64,000 nucleotides of DNA from Paenibacillus marchantiae (GTDB lineage: Bacteria > Bacillota > Bacilli > Paenibacillales > Paenibacillaceae), in the NCBI RefSeq assembly GCF_028771845.1, contig NZ_CP118270.1, positions 620,001-684,000 of the forward strand, read 5' to 3'. A program made the position numbers and the translations under genes. Positions 1-9,696 of the stretch are shown piece after piece (within the stretch, counting starts at the first letter, position 1; each line of letters opens with the position of its first letter). The notes below the pieces were generated by a model. That model had not been told where the DNA came from. It did no database searches and saw only the letters and a program-made list of their open reading frames with translations.

Positions 1-163
1 TCAGGCGTTACTTTCCTGCATTTGTCCACAAATGTCCCGGATCGTTGTGTTTAAAGCCTTAACGAATCATACAGACCTTATACCGCAGTCATGGAAACCT
101 GTGAAATTGTGACGAACTTCAGCCACGCTATAGACCTCAACTAACTAAGCATTTTGCTGACAT

Positions 164-212
164 AAACAAAAAAGGGCCGTCCCTGTCATGATCCATCATG
201 ACTTGCAGGACA
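164..212 (-). terminator. Terminator of the SulP gene
   Basis: Read on the minus strand, an inverted repeat (GTCCTG...GTCATGA / TCATGAC..GGGAC) is followed by GGCCC and a run of T. It lies about 50 bases past the stop of the SulP gene. The first 160 bases of the window hold nothing else I can identify. Confidence 0.8.
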
Positions 213-263
213 GCACCTATCATCTATCAATGATACTCATTTGGATTCAACTATAGCTATGAA

Positions 264-1715
264 TTAGGAACTGTGCCCTTGCACCGTAGCAAATCCGCTC
301 TTCTCAAGCAAACGAGAGCTTTCCTCGTTCAGTCCGCGCAGATGCACCGTTTTGCCCAGCTTCGCATATTTGAACTTCACTTTACCAATGGCAACAACCG
401 CCGTATTATCCCAAATATGTGAGCCACCAAAATCAATCGTGATTTCCTGCGGATCAGCCTCAGCATTGAACTCATCGACGAAGCGGGAAGATGAACCGAA
501 GAAGAACGGTCCGTGGACCCGATAGACCTTCTGCCCCTGCTCCTCATATGCCTGCACACGAATCTTGGTCTGTTTCCAACCAAAATGAAGCACACTAAGC
601 ACAACGCCGACCATCACACCGATAGACAGATCGTGGGTGTACACCACAATGGCAACTGTGACTACCATAACGAAGGCTTCCGCACGTGGCACACGCGCAA
701 TGTTCTTGATGGAACTCCAGTCAAACGTACCGATGCACACCATAAACATCACACCTACGAGTGCGCCCATTGGCACCTCTTTCACTACACCGCTAAGCAA
801 TAACAACAATATGGCTAGAAAAGCCCCAGCCGTAAATGTCGATAATCGACCTCGACCACCAGACTTCACATTAATAACCGACTGTCCAATCATCGCGCAA
901 CCACCCATGCCACCGAAAAGGCCATTAACAAAGTTGGCAATACCCTGACCACGTACTTCGCGGTTTTTGCTGCTCTTGGTCTCGGTCATTTCATCCACAA
1001 TCGTTGCAGTCAGCAAAGATTCCAGCAAACCTACCAGAGCCATCGTGAACGAATACGGCAGCAGAATCATTAGCGTATTGAGGGACCAGTCGATATTCGG
1101 CAGATGGAACATAGGCAGGGTACTGGTCAGATTCCCCATATCCCCTACAGTTTTGACGTCCAGATGTAATAGCGCCGTAATGATCGTCATAATCACAATG
1201 GCAATCAGTGGAGCCGGAACACTTTTGAAAAACCGTGGCAAAATATAAATGATCGCCAGCGTACCCGCTACCATCGCATACATGATCCAGTTCGCACCTG
1301 TGAAATGGGTCAGCTGAGCCATAAAGATCAGAATCGCCAGCGCGTTCACAAACCCGGTCAGTACCGAATGAGGCACAAATGTGATAAACCGACCAACCTT
1401 GAAAATCCCCAAAATAAACTGGATTATACCTGTCAGAATTGTAGCGGCGAACAGATATTCCACGCCATAATCCTTGACGAGTCCCACCATCAGTACCGCC
1501 ATAGCGCCCGTTGCGGCCGAGATCATGCCCGGTCTTCCGCCCGCAATCGAGATCACGATGGCAATCGTAATCGAAGCATACAATCCCACCATCGGATCGA
1601 CACCCGCAATGATCGAGAAGGCAATGGCTTCCGGAATAAGCGCCAGCGCTACCGTAATACCTGCCAGCACGTCCCCGCGAATGTTACCAAACCATTGTTG
1701 TTTTAAAGTATTCAT
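264..1715 (-). CDS. SulP family anion transporter with STAS domain
   Basis: Predicted inner-membrane SLC26/SulP anion transporter of 483 residues. The family moves sulfate, bicarbonate or other anions; substrate cannot be told from sequence. The N-terminal part has the family signature around [14 protein letters not shown], about ten to twelve hydrophobic segments, and a C-terminal STAS domain from about residue 385 (containing [20 protein letters not shown]). I chose the ATG at 1715, preceded by AAAGGACGAT, rather than an upstream in-frame start whose first 21 residues are charged and unlike the family. It stands alone, with its own terminator and a leader region of over 300 bases upstream. 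Confidence 0.9.
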   Translation of the reverse strand: MNTLKQQWFGNIRGDVLAGITVALALIPEAIAFSIIAGVDPMVGLYASITIAIVISIAGGRPGMISAATGAMAVLMVGLVKDYGVEYLFAATILTGIIQFILGIFKVGRFITFVPHSVLTGFVNALAILIFMAQLTHFTGANWIMYAMVAGTLAIIYILPRFFKSVPAPLIAIVIMTIITALLHLDVKTVGDMGNLTSTLPMFHLPNIDWSLNTLMILLPYSFTMALVGLLESLLTATIVDEMTETKSSKNREVRGQGIANFVNGLFGGMGGCAMIGQSVINVKSGGRGRLSTFTAGAFLAILLLLLSGVVKEVPMGALVGVMFMVCIGTFDWSSIKNIARVPRAEAFVMVVTVAIVVYTHDLSIGVMVGVVLSVLHFGWKQTKIRVQAYEEQGQKVYRVHGPFFFGSSSRFVDEFNAEADPQEITIDFGGSHIWDNTAVVAIGKVKFKYAKLGKTVHLRGLNEESSRLLEKSGFATVQGHSS

Positions 1716-2263
1716 ATCGTCCTTTGCCGGTCCTCCTACGTATTTAAACTCAAATTTGACTTGTCTCCTGAACGGCAATGGAATGGTTCGTCACTGAGCA
1801 ACTACAACAAACAACACAAAACAGCGGAATACCCTCCCGCAAAAATGTGTCTATATAAGTTGAAAACATGTTGGATTGACCATGATCCGAATAAGTTATC
1901 CGATACCATGTCTGAACATGTCTCATCCGTTCCAGTGTGCACCTCTTATTTCCACTACAACATTCAGGTGTCTTGCTTTCGAGGCATCGTGAGCCAATCA
2001 CAAGTTCTCTAGGTTTTCCCCTCTCAGAAAAACCGGGTCCGTTAATGTACTGACCTATTATTATAGTCCCAGAGTCTCTTCTACACGAACAGAGTATGTA
2101 TCCGTAATTGGTATATTATCTTGTATTATCTCTTATATATGTAAAATATCTCAGTTATGCTCTGTTTATCTTGTTTAAATATTCCCCTCCATGCCCAAAC
2201 AAAAAAAAGCCGCTAATGCTCCCCTGACAGGAAACTTAACGACTCTCTTGATTACGTCTACAC
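1716..2263. other. Intergenic region, possible long leader of the SulP gene
   Basis: No convincing gene lies here. On the minus strand a TATAAT hexamer (2060-2065) would give a leader of roughly 340 bases before the SulP start. That leader holds a small hairpin, GGTTTT...AAAACC, near 2012-2035, but I recognise no known riboswitch. The -35 match is poor. Just past the stop of the UbiB-like gene, the T-rich stretch near 2200-2210 with a weak GC stem may be a terminator. All of this is tentative. Confidence 0.35.
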
Positions 2264-3934
2264 TTAAAATCTCCCCGATTTAAATATCGAATAGAGCAAG
2301 AAGGCCACCATCAGAATGGCTACCAGAAAACCGATCTCAATGACCGGAATATCCCACAGCATGGTTGACTGGTGACTGATCGAAGAACCGATGATCAATC
2401 CAACCATAATGATACAAAATGCGAGCAGTACAATACTAAAAGACAGCCGATTACTGATCTGGTCCATTCTGCGCATGAGCGCATCCAGTTCGGGGACACT
2501 GATCTCCAACCTCAGCTTACCTTTGCTAATAATGGAAGACAATTGCCTTAACTGTCCTGGCAGACCCATGACACTTTCGGCCATATCCGCAGCACTGCGG
2601 AACAGACGGTTCTTGATCCTCCCAGGATTGAAGCGTTCCTTGATCAGCTTTCGACCAAATGGTTCTGCCATATCTACGATACTCAAGGAAGGATCGAGAT
2701 GTTCGATGACACCTTCCATCGTGAGTAGCGATTTCCCTAGCAGCAGAATGTCGGCAGGCATCACAACCCGATGTCGCTGCGCCACGCCGAACAGATCATT
2801 CAATGCCTGACCCACGCTGATTTTGGAGAAGGGAATATCGTAGTATTTGCTGCGCAGCTTGTCCAGATCGTTATGAAGCCCTCTCAGATCCATATCATCC
2901 GGCATCATGCCCAGCTTCTCAATCGCCCGAATCATGCTGTCCGTATCTTTGCGCATCAATCCAATAATGAGCGAAGCCAGGTGCTGCTTCATCTCATCGC
3001 TCAGACTTCCTACCATGCCGAAGTCAATAAAGGCAAGCCTGCCATCCTTCAGAACCATCAGATTGCCCGGATGTGGATCCGCATGAAAGAATCCATGAAT
3101 GAAAATCTGATTCAACAACGAATCCACCAGCCGCTGCGCAATGTTATTCAGATCATGCCCACGTTTAATCAACTCGTCACGGTCATTGAGCTTGATGCCT
3201 TCGATGTACTCCATGGTGAGCACACGAGAAGAAGTTTGATCCCAATAGATCAGTGGTATTTTCACTTTGCTATCCTGCTGATATTGCTGTGCAATCTTTT
3301 CCGTATTACGTCCCTCGACGGTATAATCCAGCTCGGCCATCAATGCCTGAGCGTACTCTTCTACCATTTGCGGAATCTGATATTGCTTCACCCAATCCCA
3401 GCGTTTCTCCGCCATCGCTGTCAATTCTCGTAAAATATCTAGATCGCGCTGAACGATACGCGATATGCCGGGCCGCTGAATCTTAATAGCTACGGCCTCA
3501 CCGCTTCGGAGTTTACCCAGATGCACCTGTCCAATACTAGCCGCAGCCACAGGGGTATCCTCGAACCGGGAAAAGATCTCCTCCAGCGGTGTATCCAATT
3601 CCTGTTCCAAAATACCCCGTGCCGTCTCCGAGGAAAACGGTGGGACCTGATCCTGCAGCTTCACCAATTCCCGGATCACAGACTCGGGCAACAAGTCTGC
3701 CCTTGTGCTTGCCAGTTGCCCCAGCTTAACGAAAGCCGGCCCCAGCTCCTGCAGCACGAGTCGTATGCGTTCACTCAGCGTCTTGGTGGTGTGGGCTTCA
3801 CGCGACATCCACCGCCGGGGTATGGCCAGCAGCTGGAACAAACCCAGCTCCTCGACCATATAACCGAAGCCATGACGCACCAGCGCCATGGCAATTTCCC
3901 GGTATCTGCCGACATGTTTGATTCGCACAGCCAT
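2264..3934 (-). CDS. UbiB/ABC1/AarF family atypical kinase
   Basis: Protein of 556 residues of the UbiB (ABC1/AarF) protein-kinase-like family. Visible hallmarks are KLGQLASTRADLLP near residue 75 (KxGQ motif), AAASIGQVHLG (the Ala-rich nucleotide loop), VAIKIQRPG, the catalytic-loop HGFFHADPHPGNLMV and the metal-binding FIDFGMVG. Two hydrophobic segments at the C-terminus (about 495-552) anchor it in the membrane. In other bacteria members support quinone synthesis; in Firmicutes the role is unclear. It starts directly after the stop of the phasin-like gene (TAG then ATG), so the two are an operon and probably work together. Confidence 0.9.
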   Translation of the reverse strand: MAVRIKHVGRYREIAMALVRHGFGYMVEELGLFQLLAIPRRWMSREAHTTKTLSERIRLVLQELGPAFVKLGQLASTRADLLPESVIRELVKLQDQVPPFSSETARGILEQELDTPLEEIFSRFEDTPVAAASIGQVHLGKLRSGEAVAIKIQRPGISRIVQRDLDILRELTAMAEKRWDWVKQYQIPQMVEEYAQALMAELDYTVEGRNTEKIAQQYQQDSKVKIPLIYWDQTSSRVLTMEYIEGIKLNDRDELIKRGHDLNNIAQRLVDSLLNQIFIHGFFHADPHPGNLMVLKDGRLAFIDFGMVGSLSDEMKQHLASLIIGLMRKDTDSMIRAIEKLGMMPDDMDLRGLHNDLDKLRSKYYDIPFSKISVGQALNDLFGVAQRHRVVMPADILLLGKSLLTMEGVIEHLDPSLSIVDMAEPFGRKLIKERFNPGRIKNRLFRSAADMAESVMGLPGQLRQLSSIISKGKLRLEISVPELDALMRRMDQISNRLSFSIVLLAFCIIMVGLIIGSSISHQSTMLWDIPVIEIGFLVAILMVAFLLYSIFKSGRF

Positions 3935-4312
3935 CTACTCGATCTCGTTTCCTTTGAGAGGAGGAACTTCAAGTGGAGCTGGGGATACATCAGGTTGAAG
4001 CTGTGGTGTGTGACCCAGTTCCGCAAGCTTTTTCTCAAGGACGGCAACACGCTGTTCCAAACTGGTTACATCACTCTCGGATGGAACGCCCACTTCCTGA
4101 AGGACGCGCTTGACCTGTTCGTGAATCATTCTTTTGAACTGGCCCTGCTCTTCATCGCCCCGTTCCATCAGGCGTTCAACCAACGCTTTGGATTCACCAG
4201 GCGCCAGTTCCCCTCGCTTAACCAGATCATCCACGGTTTTCTCAATTTTCTCCTTACTTACAACAGTAAGACCGAGCCCTAACGAGATTGCCTTTTTGAA
4301 CAAATCGCTCAT
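3935..4312 (-). CDS. Phasin-family/PHA-regulator-like small coiled-coil protein
   Basis: Protein of 125 residues. It has a short hydrophobic N-terminus (AISLGLGLTVVSKEKIEK), a KTVDDLVKRGEL segment typical of the phasin-like/polyhydroxyalkanoate synthesis regulator family, then a coiled coil (about 80-100, LEQRVAVLEKKLAEL) and a Pro-rich tail. I start it at the ATG at 4312, nine bases after AGGAGG; the ATG nine bases earlier abuts the ribosome site. The stop touches the start of the UbiB-like gene. The family name comes from weak similarity and does not prove polyester storage here, since no PHA synthase gene is seen. Confidence 0.75.
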   Translation of the reverse strand: MSDLFKKAISLGLGLTVVSKEKIEKTVDDLVKRGELAPGESKALVERLMERGDEEQGQFKRMIHEQVKRVLQEVGVPSESDVTSLEQRVAVLEKKLAELGHTPQLQPDVSPAPLEVPPLKGNEIE

Positions 4313-4384
4313 TCTTGTCATCCTCCTCTTCGTTGATCTCTATAGTATACCCCTAATCAGCTGCTCACAAAAGAAACGGTACGG

Positions 4385-5023
4385 CTATACGTAGCGCGCA
4401 GCCCATTTTCCTGCCTGCAGAATTAACTGACGATAGGTTTCATGGGCAAAAGATGGTACATGATGTCCTGGCATCAAATAAACAATGCGTCCAAGACCAT
4501 ATCTATGCGCCCAAGCTGCGGGCTTCGGCCCTTCTTCGGATTGATACTCCAGCAGAATTTTCGTTTCGGCAAATGAACCGAACTCGAACTGATAAGGCTC
4601 TTCCTCCATCGTAAATCCGGAAATGCCTTCCGTCACTGGATGGCTCTCTGCAGTTACTGTGAACTCTAGTGGGGCATAAGGTGGATGATGCAGGAATTTG
4701 GCACCGATCATCTGCTTCAGCTCATAACGATTTTGGAGCGAAATTCCGTTATGTATAATGACCAGTCCACCTCCATTACTAACATAGGACAATAAGCCTG
4801 CCGTCTGCTGTGGAGAAACTTTCCCCTTCCAATCATCCATGTAACAGATACACACATCAAATCCAGTTATATTTTCTTGCAGCAGCATGTTGCGATTCTC
4901 ACTGCACTGCACAGTCATAGTATCGTGAAAAATCCGACTAATTTCCGCATCCACCCCTTGCAGCGGATGCCAGTCCGGATGAGTATAATCACCAAGTAAT
5001 AACGCTTTTTTACGATGATCCAT
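4385..5023 (-). CDS. ThuA-domain (trehalose-utilisation-like) protein
   Basis: Protein of 212 residues with the class-I glutamine amidotransferase-like fold of the ThuA family: ALLLGDYTHPDWHP at the N-terminus, a central VSNGGGLVIIHNGIS turn, and a C-terminal GLGRIVYLMPGHH strand and loop. ThuA proteins occur in sugar-catabolism loci; the reaction is mostly unknown. ATG at 5023 is nine bases after AAAGGAG. It follows an SDR gene by 35 bases on the same strand, so the two are probably co-transcribed and may act on the same sugar-like substrate (inference). Confidence 0.8.
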   Translation of the reverse strand: MDHRKKALLLGDYTHPDWHPLQGVDAEISRIFHDTMTVQCSENRNMLLQENITGFDVCICYMDDWKGKVSPQQTAGLLSYVSNGGGLVIIHNGISLQNRYELKQMIGAKFLHHPPYAPLEFTVTAESHPVTEGISGFTMEEEPYQFEFGSFAETKILLEYQSEEGPKPAAWAHRYGLGRIVYLMPGHHVPSFAHETYRQLILQAGKWAARYV

Positions 5024-5058
5024 CAATAAAAACTCCTTTCAAATTACCTCTAACAGAA

Positions 5059-5781
5059 TTACCAAGGAAGGGTATCGCCCTTGTAATCTACATACGCGGG
5101 CTGATCGCCCATGAACTCCTTATGGCGATCGATGAGTGCTGTGATATGCTGAGCCGATTGATCTGGCGTAAGGTCTGCATCGGTATTCAATTCCCCGCTC
5201 ATATAACTCTGTACCCAGCCGGGATGTATCAGCATCACTTGCCCACCCTCATTCTTCAGACCATTATGCACAAGGCGGGCCTGCATGTTTAACGCAGATT
5301 TGGACATACAATAGGCAAACCATCCATCCCGGCTGCACTGCTCAATACTGCCTGCCTCCGAAGATATATCGACGATCAGCTTGTTTGTCCCTTGAAGAAG
5401 GAGGGGCAACAGGGCATGAGTCACACGCAATGTCCCCAAGGTATTTACGTTGAATACTTCTGCCATCTCCGCCATATTTAACGGTCCGCGGATATGATCC
5501 GTAATACTTCCTAGTATAGCCGCATTATTGATAAGCATATCCAAATGCTCTGTATCCAGCTTAAGTGTCTCCGTGAACAAAGCTACGGACAGATCATCCG
5601 CAATGTCCAGTTCGATGGCGCGTAAATGTTTTGGAAAGGCATCCGTCAGAAGACGAATTCCTTCTGACTCTTCCATGTCCAACCCTGCTGCATAAACGAT
5701 ATAACCTCTCTTCAGCATTTGTGCCGTCAGAGCTAACCCCAGTCCCCGGGCCGCCCCGGTTACACATACGGTTTTCATCAT
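5059..5781 (-). CDS. Short-chain dehydrogenase/reductase (SDR)
   Basis: Classical SDR of 240 residues. The nucleotide-binding TGAARGLGLA lies at about 8-17, NNAA at about 86, and the catalytic Ser-Tyr-Lys set is in DISSEAGS and YCMSKSALN (YxxxK). It should be a cytoplasmic NAD(P)-dependent oxidoreductase of unknown substrate. An A in the variable glycine-loop position and an ELDIADD segment fit the family. It leads a two-gene unit with the ThuA-domain gene. Confidence 0.88.
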   Translation of the reverse strand: MMKTVCVTGAARGLGLALTAQMLKRGYIVYAAGLDMEESEGIRLLTDAFPKHLRAIELDIADDLSVALFTETLKLDTEHLDMLINNAAILGSITDHIRGPLNMAEMAEVFNVNTLGTLRVTHALLPLLLQGTNKLIVDISSEAGSIEQCSRDGWFAYCMSKSALNMQARLVHNGLKNEGGQVMLIHPGWVQSYMSGELNTDADLTPDQSAQHITALIDRHKEFMGDQPAYVDYKGDTLPW

Positions 5782-5950
5782 GCTGTCCCTCCCTCACAAG
5801 CTTAATCTGTCTTTAATTCATTCCACATTATTATCCAAAAACCTTTAATTATGAATGGGTACAACTAACTTCATGACCAAAGTCTCAGGTGAATTACCTT
5901 GAATCAGATTCATTCAGCTTATAGGGAATGAACCGATCACAGAGACAAGC

Positions 5951-5989
5951 AACAAAAAAAAGTTCTGATCCATATATCGGATCAGAACC
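5951..5989 (-). terminator. Terminator of the hemD-like gene
   Basis: A ten-base perfect stem, GTTCTGATCC/GGATCAGAAC, with a seven-base loop is followed on the minus strand by eight T. It lies about 65 bases beyond the hemD-like stop and insulates it from the SDR gene. Confidence 0.92.
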
Positions 5990-6056
5990 GGGAACAACTT
6001 GGCATCTTAAATGCGTTTCATTCAACGCTTAATATGACTCCAGGCGGGATCACATA

Positions 6057-6893
6057 TTATTGCAGCAGTTGAGCCTTGTCCGCAGATCGGGCAGCGTAAT
6101 AACGCCCCAGTTCAACGATTAGTGCCCCCATCTTCTCATCCTCTGGGACTACGAGCGCCTCAATACCTTCTTCACGCATTGCGTTTGCCGTAACCCTACC
6201 CACCGAAGCAGGCACTACGCCTTGCCGGAAGGCTTCCTGCATGGATTCGAGCTTGCCCTTTGACGCCGCGTATTCAACCAAAAACCGCACTTGCGGCCCA
6301 CTAGTAAACGCGACAGCATGCACCTCATGCAGCAAAATTTCATTCAACAACTGTTCCAGTTCGCCCTCTTCGGGCGGGACGTGACGATAAGGAAGCACCT
6401 GACGTACTTGCGCCCCTTGTTCCTCCAGCCAACCGACCAACTTGGGCGCGGTTTCCCCATGCAGTTGCAACATGACCTTCTGTCCCTTAAGTTCATGAGG
6501 CGCAAATTCACGAATCAGCCCGTCTGTGCTGCCATCATCATCCCGTACCAGCGGTGTCAGTTTACGTTTTCGGAGTGCATTGACTGTTTTGTACCCTCTT
6601 GCAGCAATCAAGGATTCCGATAATACGTCCAGCAATTGATCAGCAATCTCCATATCCTCAGCCATATCAAAAATAGCGTCCAATCCCATACCCGTGGTTA
6701 ATACCGTCCAGTCTGGCGGGTCGGATATCCAGGATACCAGACCATCTCGAATATTACGATCGTCCAGAAAAACAGTTCCTTGTGCAGGTCGGACTAGTGG
6801 AATCCCGCCCATTTTCTCAACCAGCAAAGACATCTCTTTGGATTTTCGTGGTCCGGTCAATGCTACGCGTATACCTGCCAAATGTTGAGCCAT
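6057..6893 (-). CDS. Uroporphyrinogen-III synthase-like protein
   Basis: Protein of 278 residues with the two-lobed HemD fold: IRVALTGPRKSKEMSLLVEKMGG at the start, LTTGMGLDAIF, ARGYKTVNALRKRKL, and the second-lobe AVAFTSGPQVRFLVEYA and ASVGRVTANAMREEGIEA motifs. HemD closes hydroxymethylbilane to uroporphyrinogen III in heme, siroheme and B12 synthesis. It stands alone, away from other hem genes, so it may be a paralogue rather than the pathway enzyme. The ATG follows GGGGGGAACATGG. Confidence 0.75.
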   Translation of the reverse strand: MAQHLAGIRVALTGPRKSKEMSLLVEKMGGIPLVRPAQGTVFLDDRNIRDGLVSWISDPPDWTVLTTGMGLDAIFDMAEDMEIADQLLDVLSESLIAARGYKTVNALRKRKLTPLVRDDDGSTDGLIREFAPHELKGQKVMLQLHGETAPKLVGWLEEQGAQVRQVLPYRHVPPEEGELEQLLNEILLHEVHAVAFTSGPQVRFLVEYAASKGKLESMQEAFRQGVVPASVGRVTANAMREEGIEALVVPEDEKMGALIVELGRYYAARSADKAQLLQ

Positions 6894-7022
6894 CCATGTT
6901 CCCCCCGTTAATTCAGCCGAAAGTCATCAGTCTGACTACAGTATACAGGGTACTTCTATGGAGGGAAACCGAGTTTCCCCTCTTTTCGGCGGTTCATCTA
7001 TAACGATTTTTGATGGAATATA

Positions 7023-8228
7023 TCAGGAAGGCTGTAGTTCTCCACCCTGATGTCCATCACGTTTACTTTTGTCAGGCTCATCTCGTTCCTGTGATGCTTT
7101 CCCTTGTTTATCCTCTTTTGGTTGCTGCTTTTGCTTCTGGTCATCCGTTGCTCGGCGATTTTTCGCATCTTTTTTGCGAGGACGAAGGAACACAAAGAGT
7201 ATGATGGGAAATAGTATCTCGAACACAATCCCAATCCATGTCCATTCCCTTGTAAAGCGAAAGAGCTGAACCGCGTTTTTGAAAAACCAGAAACTACACA
7301 CGTAACCAACCAAAGCCACGGGTCCTGTCATCACTTTACCCGAAACTTTTGGAATCATTCGTTTCATTCCCCAACAGACAAAGTACAGATCAAATGCAAT
7401 TTTGGTAATCATCGTAGGTAGAGTTGCTGCTGCTAGTGCAAGATCAAACCGATCAAGGAAATCACTGATTTGCAGCTGCCTTGCAAGCTCATAGGAGGGA
7501 TATACCAACCTGGATGCGATGGGTACCCCCACTGCCAAGATAGTTTCGACGATAATCAAAATCATTAACAGGGCTGCGATCGTAATCCCCCACATGACCG
7601 ACTTGAATCGGAAATCACTGCCCTTAATTACAAAGGGAATTGCAATCATCTCTCCAAAAAAGGAAAATATGTACCAGCTTCCCTTGCCAACACCCGCAAC
7701 ATCAATGTCAAAATACGGCATGAGATTATCCATGTTTATTTGCTGAATGAGCATAAACGGCAAAATCAACGAATTCAGCATAAACAAAGTAACATACAGC
7801 TCTGACATCCCAATTAAGGACCCCAGCCCTCCCCTCACGATAAAAACAGCCATGACCAACAGGGTCAATAAAATCATGGAAATCGGGGTCGTCTCCAGCA
7901 AGGTAATGCTCACATAGTCACCGATTAGGCGGATATCACGGGCAAATATAAAGAGAAAAAACAGGATATACAACAGTCCTGTCACACGTCCCAAAAAGGG
8001 GAAACGCTCCACCAGAGATTCAAACAGATCCTGATCGGGGAACCGTCGCTGAACACGGCTTAACATCCATAGGGATGCCACCATGACAAGAAACACGGGG
8101 ATATAGGATAAATAGGCGTGCTGTTCAGCATAAAAGATGGCTTGTGCATGGGGCTGAATCAATGTACCTGTAATACTGAGCAGCATGATGAGCAGCACCA
8201 ACTGACGACTGGTCACTTTTTGATTCAT
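7023..8228 (-). CDS. Spore germination permease subunit (GerB type)
   Basis: Membrane protein of 401 residues of the GerAB/APC superfamily, with ten or so hydrophobic segments starting at RQLVLLIMLLSITGTLI and the family segments RVQRRFPDQDLFESL and FVIKGSDFR. It is the inner-membrane B subunit of a spore germinant receptor, which binds germinant. The start is the ATG at 8228 with AAGGAGG at the right distance. After the last membrane segment there is an unusually long, highly charged tail of about 50 residues (Lys, Asp, Gln rich). It is the last gene of a four-gene operon. Confidence 0.92.
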   Translation of the reverse strand: MNQKVTSRQLVLLIMLLSITGTLIQPHAQAIFYAEQHAYLSYIPVFLVMVASLWMLSRVQRRFPDQDLFESLVERFPFLGRVTGLLYILFFLFIFARDIRLIGDYVSITLLETTPISMILLTLLVMAVFIVRGGLGSLIGMSELYVTLFMLNSLILPFMLIQQINMDNLMPYFDIDVAGVGKGSWYIFSFFGEMIAIPFVIKGSDFRFKSVMWGITIAALLMILIIVETILAVGVPIASRLVYPSYELARQLQISDFLDRFDLALAAATLPTMITKIAFDLYFVCWGMKRMIPKVSGKVMTGPVALVGYVCSFWFFKNAVQLFRFTREWTWIGIVFEILFPIILFVFLRPRKKDAKNRRATDDQKQKQQPKEDKQGKASQERDEPDKSKRDGHQGGELQPS

Positions 8229-8278
8229 GGAATACCTCCTTTCTGTCTTATCTTTCATGCTTATTCATTGAAAAAGCC

Positions 8279-8500
8279 TTATGGTAACGGTAGCCACCGC
8301 TGAATGAATTGGGTAAGCCATGTCGTGACGAAGACTGTTTTGCTCAAATTCGTTACATAGAACCAAATCCCGGCGCTGATGGCGATCAGTCCGTAGGATA
8401 ACCAGCGATTAATAGCCGCTGCCTGCTTCAAATGTTTGAAGTCCATGATGATTACGGCAACGACTATACCCAAATAAGTGAACAGCAGCGGCTTAATCAT
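8279..8500 (-). CDS. Small two-helix membrane protein of the germination operon (possible D subunit)
   Basis: Protein of 73 residues with two predicted membrane helices (PLLFTYLGIVVAVIIMDF and WLSYGLIAISAGIWFYV) joined by a charged loop. I start it at 8500, after GAGGAGGATATTGTCC; that ATG overlaps the stop of gerC by eight bases, so translation is coupled. Small two-helix D proteins are known in or next to some Bacillus germinant-receptor operons and modulate receptor activity. Position, size and topology fit that role here, but it is inferred from them alone. Confidence 0.75.
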   Translation of the reverse strand: MIKPLLFTYLGIVVAVIIMDFKHLKQAAAINRWLSYGLIAISAGIWFYVTNLSKTVFVTTWLTQFIQRWLPLP

Positions 8501-9692
8501 GGACAATATCCTCCTCAGGTAATCCAAACGGTTTGTTGATAACTCCTACATTTTCAATAACGATATGTGGTTCAACCACAACTTTTACACTTGGATAAAT
8601 ATCATCCCAACGATCCTTAACCTTGTCCCATTCTTTGGGCAGATGTTGGTGAATCGAGCGACCCAAACCCAAAATGTCGGCAGGATATTCTTTCTGAATC
8701 AGCCTTATCCCTTCCTTGATGTCATCCTGGATTTTCTGATGAAGTGCTTGATTCAGGTTCTTAATCTCTTGCTCTCTCAGGTCACCGTAGTTCGACTCGT
8801 TGTCCACCAAGACTCCCTTGGCATAAAGTTCAATCGTCACCGATATTTTTCCATTTTCAATATGAGGATGTAATGTAGAGTTGTTTTCGTTCAGCTTGAT
8901 GAAAATATCACCTTTCCCACGAGGAGCCTTAACCATAATTTCTGGCTCGTTGGCTTCCCCCATAGCCAGTATAAGTGCACCAGCAGGCGCTTTTTCAATC
9001 ATGCCTATCAGTTTGTCCTTCTTAAAGATGGCGAGTCCATCCAACTTGATGTTCGTCTTGACGTCCTTCCAGTTGCTCGGCACATTGTCAACGGTCGAGG
9101 CGACAGGCAGGAATGGATCTACCCCCTCGGAAAGAATCGCATCCGTGAATGTCTTGAGAGAACGTGGTCTGCGCATATTCAGAAAGCACAGTTCACGTAC
9201 CATTTCCGAAGGAAATTTTTCAATCGGCGCATCGGTATTCAGCACCTTGTAAGCAGAACCTTTGGTAACAATAGGTAGAGCAGAGAGTCGGTTAAGCGGG
9301 TAACGCGTAAGTAGGTCCAGCATGGGAGCAACGCCTTCACGTGCAAGCTCCTCTCCGATCAGCATGGTACGCCGATGTGCATAATAAAGCTCACGGGAAA
9401 GTGCCTTTTGGCCTTCAATAGATGTTCCGCGCAACGTTTTGGCTGTATTGGATAACATGAACCACGATTTATCGCCACTTGTGCCCCCACCACCACCCTC
9501 ACTTCCAGTGGAACCGGATTGGCCGGGAAGGGCAATTTGCAGACTGGTTCTGTAATTATCCTCTTCCTTGTCGATGGCGAGACCAATCACAAAAGCTATA
9601 TCATTAATTTCCTTCCGATCCCAGCACCCTGATATGAAAATGGTACATAGGAGCATGATGGCGACAACATGCCGTTTATGGACAAAAAACAT
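8493..9692 (-). CDS. Ger(x)C family germination lipoprotein
   Basis: Lipoprotein of 399 residues. The N-terminal signal MLLCTIFISGC is a lipobox, followed by the family's WDRKEINDIAFVIGLAID. C subunits of germinant receptors sit on the outer face of the spore inner membrane. Later family features are AHRRTMLIGEELA and the C-terminal EYPADILGLGRSIHQHLP. I start it at 9692, where AGGAGGGGTGGTAAGCAC precedes ATG, instead of an in-frame start 16 codons upstream inside the gerA end. It has an unusual Gly/Ser-rich stretch (about residues 67-78) after the first strand. Confidence 0.92.
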   Translation of the reverse strand: MFFVHKRHVVAIMLLCTIFISGCWDRKEINDIAFVIGLAIDKEEDNYRTSLQIALPGQSGSTGSEGGGGGTSGDKSWFMLSNTAKTLRGTSIEGQKALSRELYYAHRRTMLIGEELAREGVAPMLDLLTRYPLNRLSALPIVTKGSAYKVLNTDAPIEKFPSEMVRELCFLNMRRPRSLKTFTDAILSEGVDPFLPVASTVDNVPSNWKDVKTNIKLDGLAIFKKDKLIGMIEKAPAGALILAMGEANEPEIMVKAPRGKGDIFIKLNENNSTLHPHIENGKISVTIELYAKGVLVDNESNYGDLREQEIKNLNQALHQKIQDDIKEGIRLIQKEYPADILGLGRSIHQHLPKEWDKVKDRWDDIYPSVKVVVEPHIVIENVGVINKPFGLPEEDIVHD

Positions 9693-9696
9693 GTGC

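Noticed and set aside
1750-2012. Short open frames on both strands in the gap upstream of the SulP gene
   Set aside because: No ribosome sites and the composition is intergenic; treated as leader DNA.
3521-4282. Plus-strand open frame of 253 codons opposite the UbiB-like and phasin-like genes
   Set aside because: It lies opposite two well-supported genes, has no ribosome site and no family features; it is a codon-bias shadow.
6961-6982. Palindrome GAGGGAAACCGAGTTTCCCCTC between the hemD-like and gerB genes
   Set aside because: Strong stem, but its T run faces the plus strand where no gene ends; it could be a chance repeat or the leader hairpin of the hemD-like gene, so no call is made.
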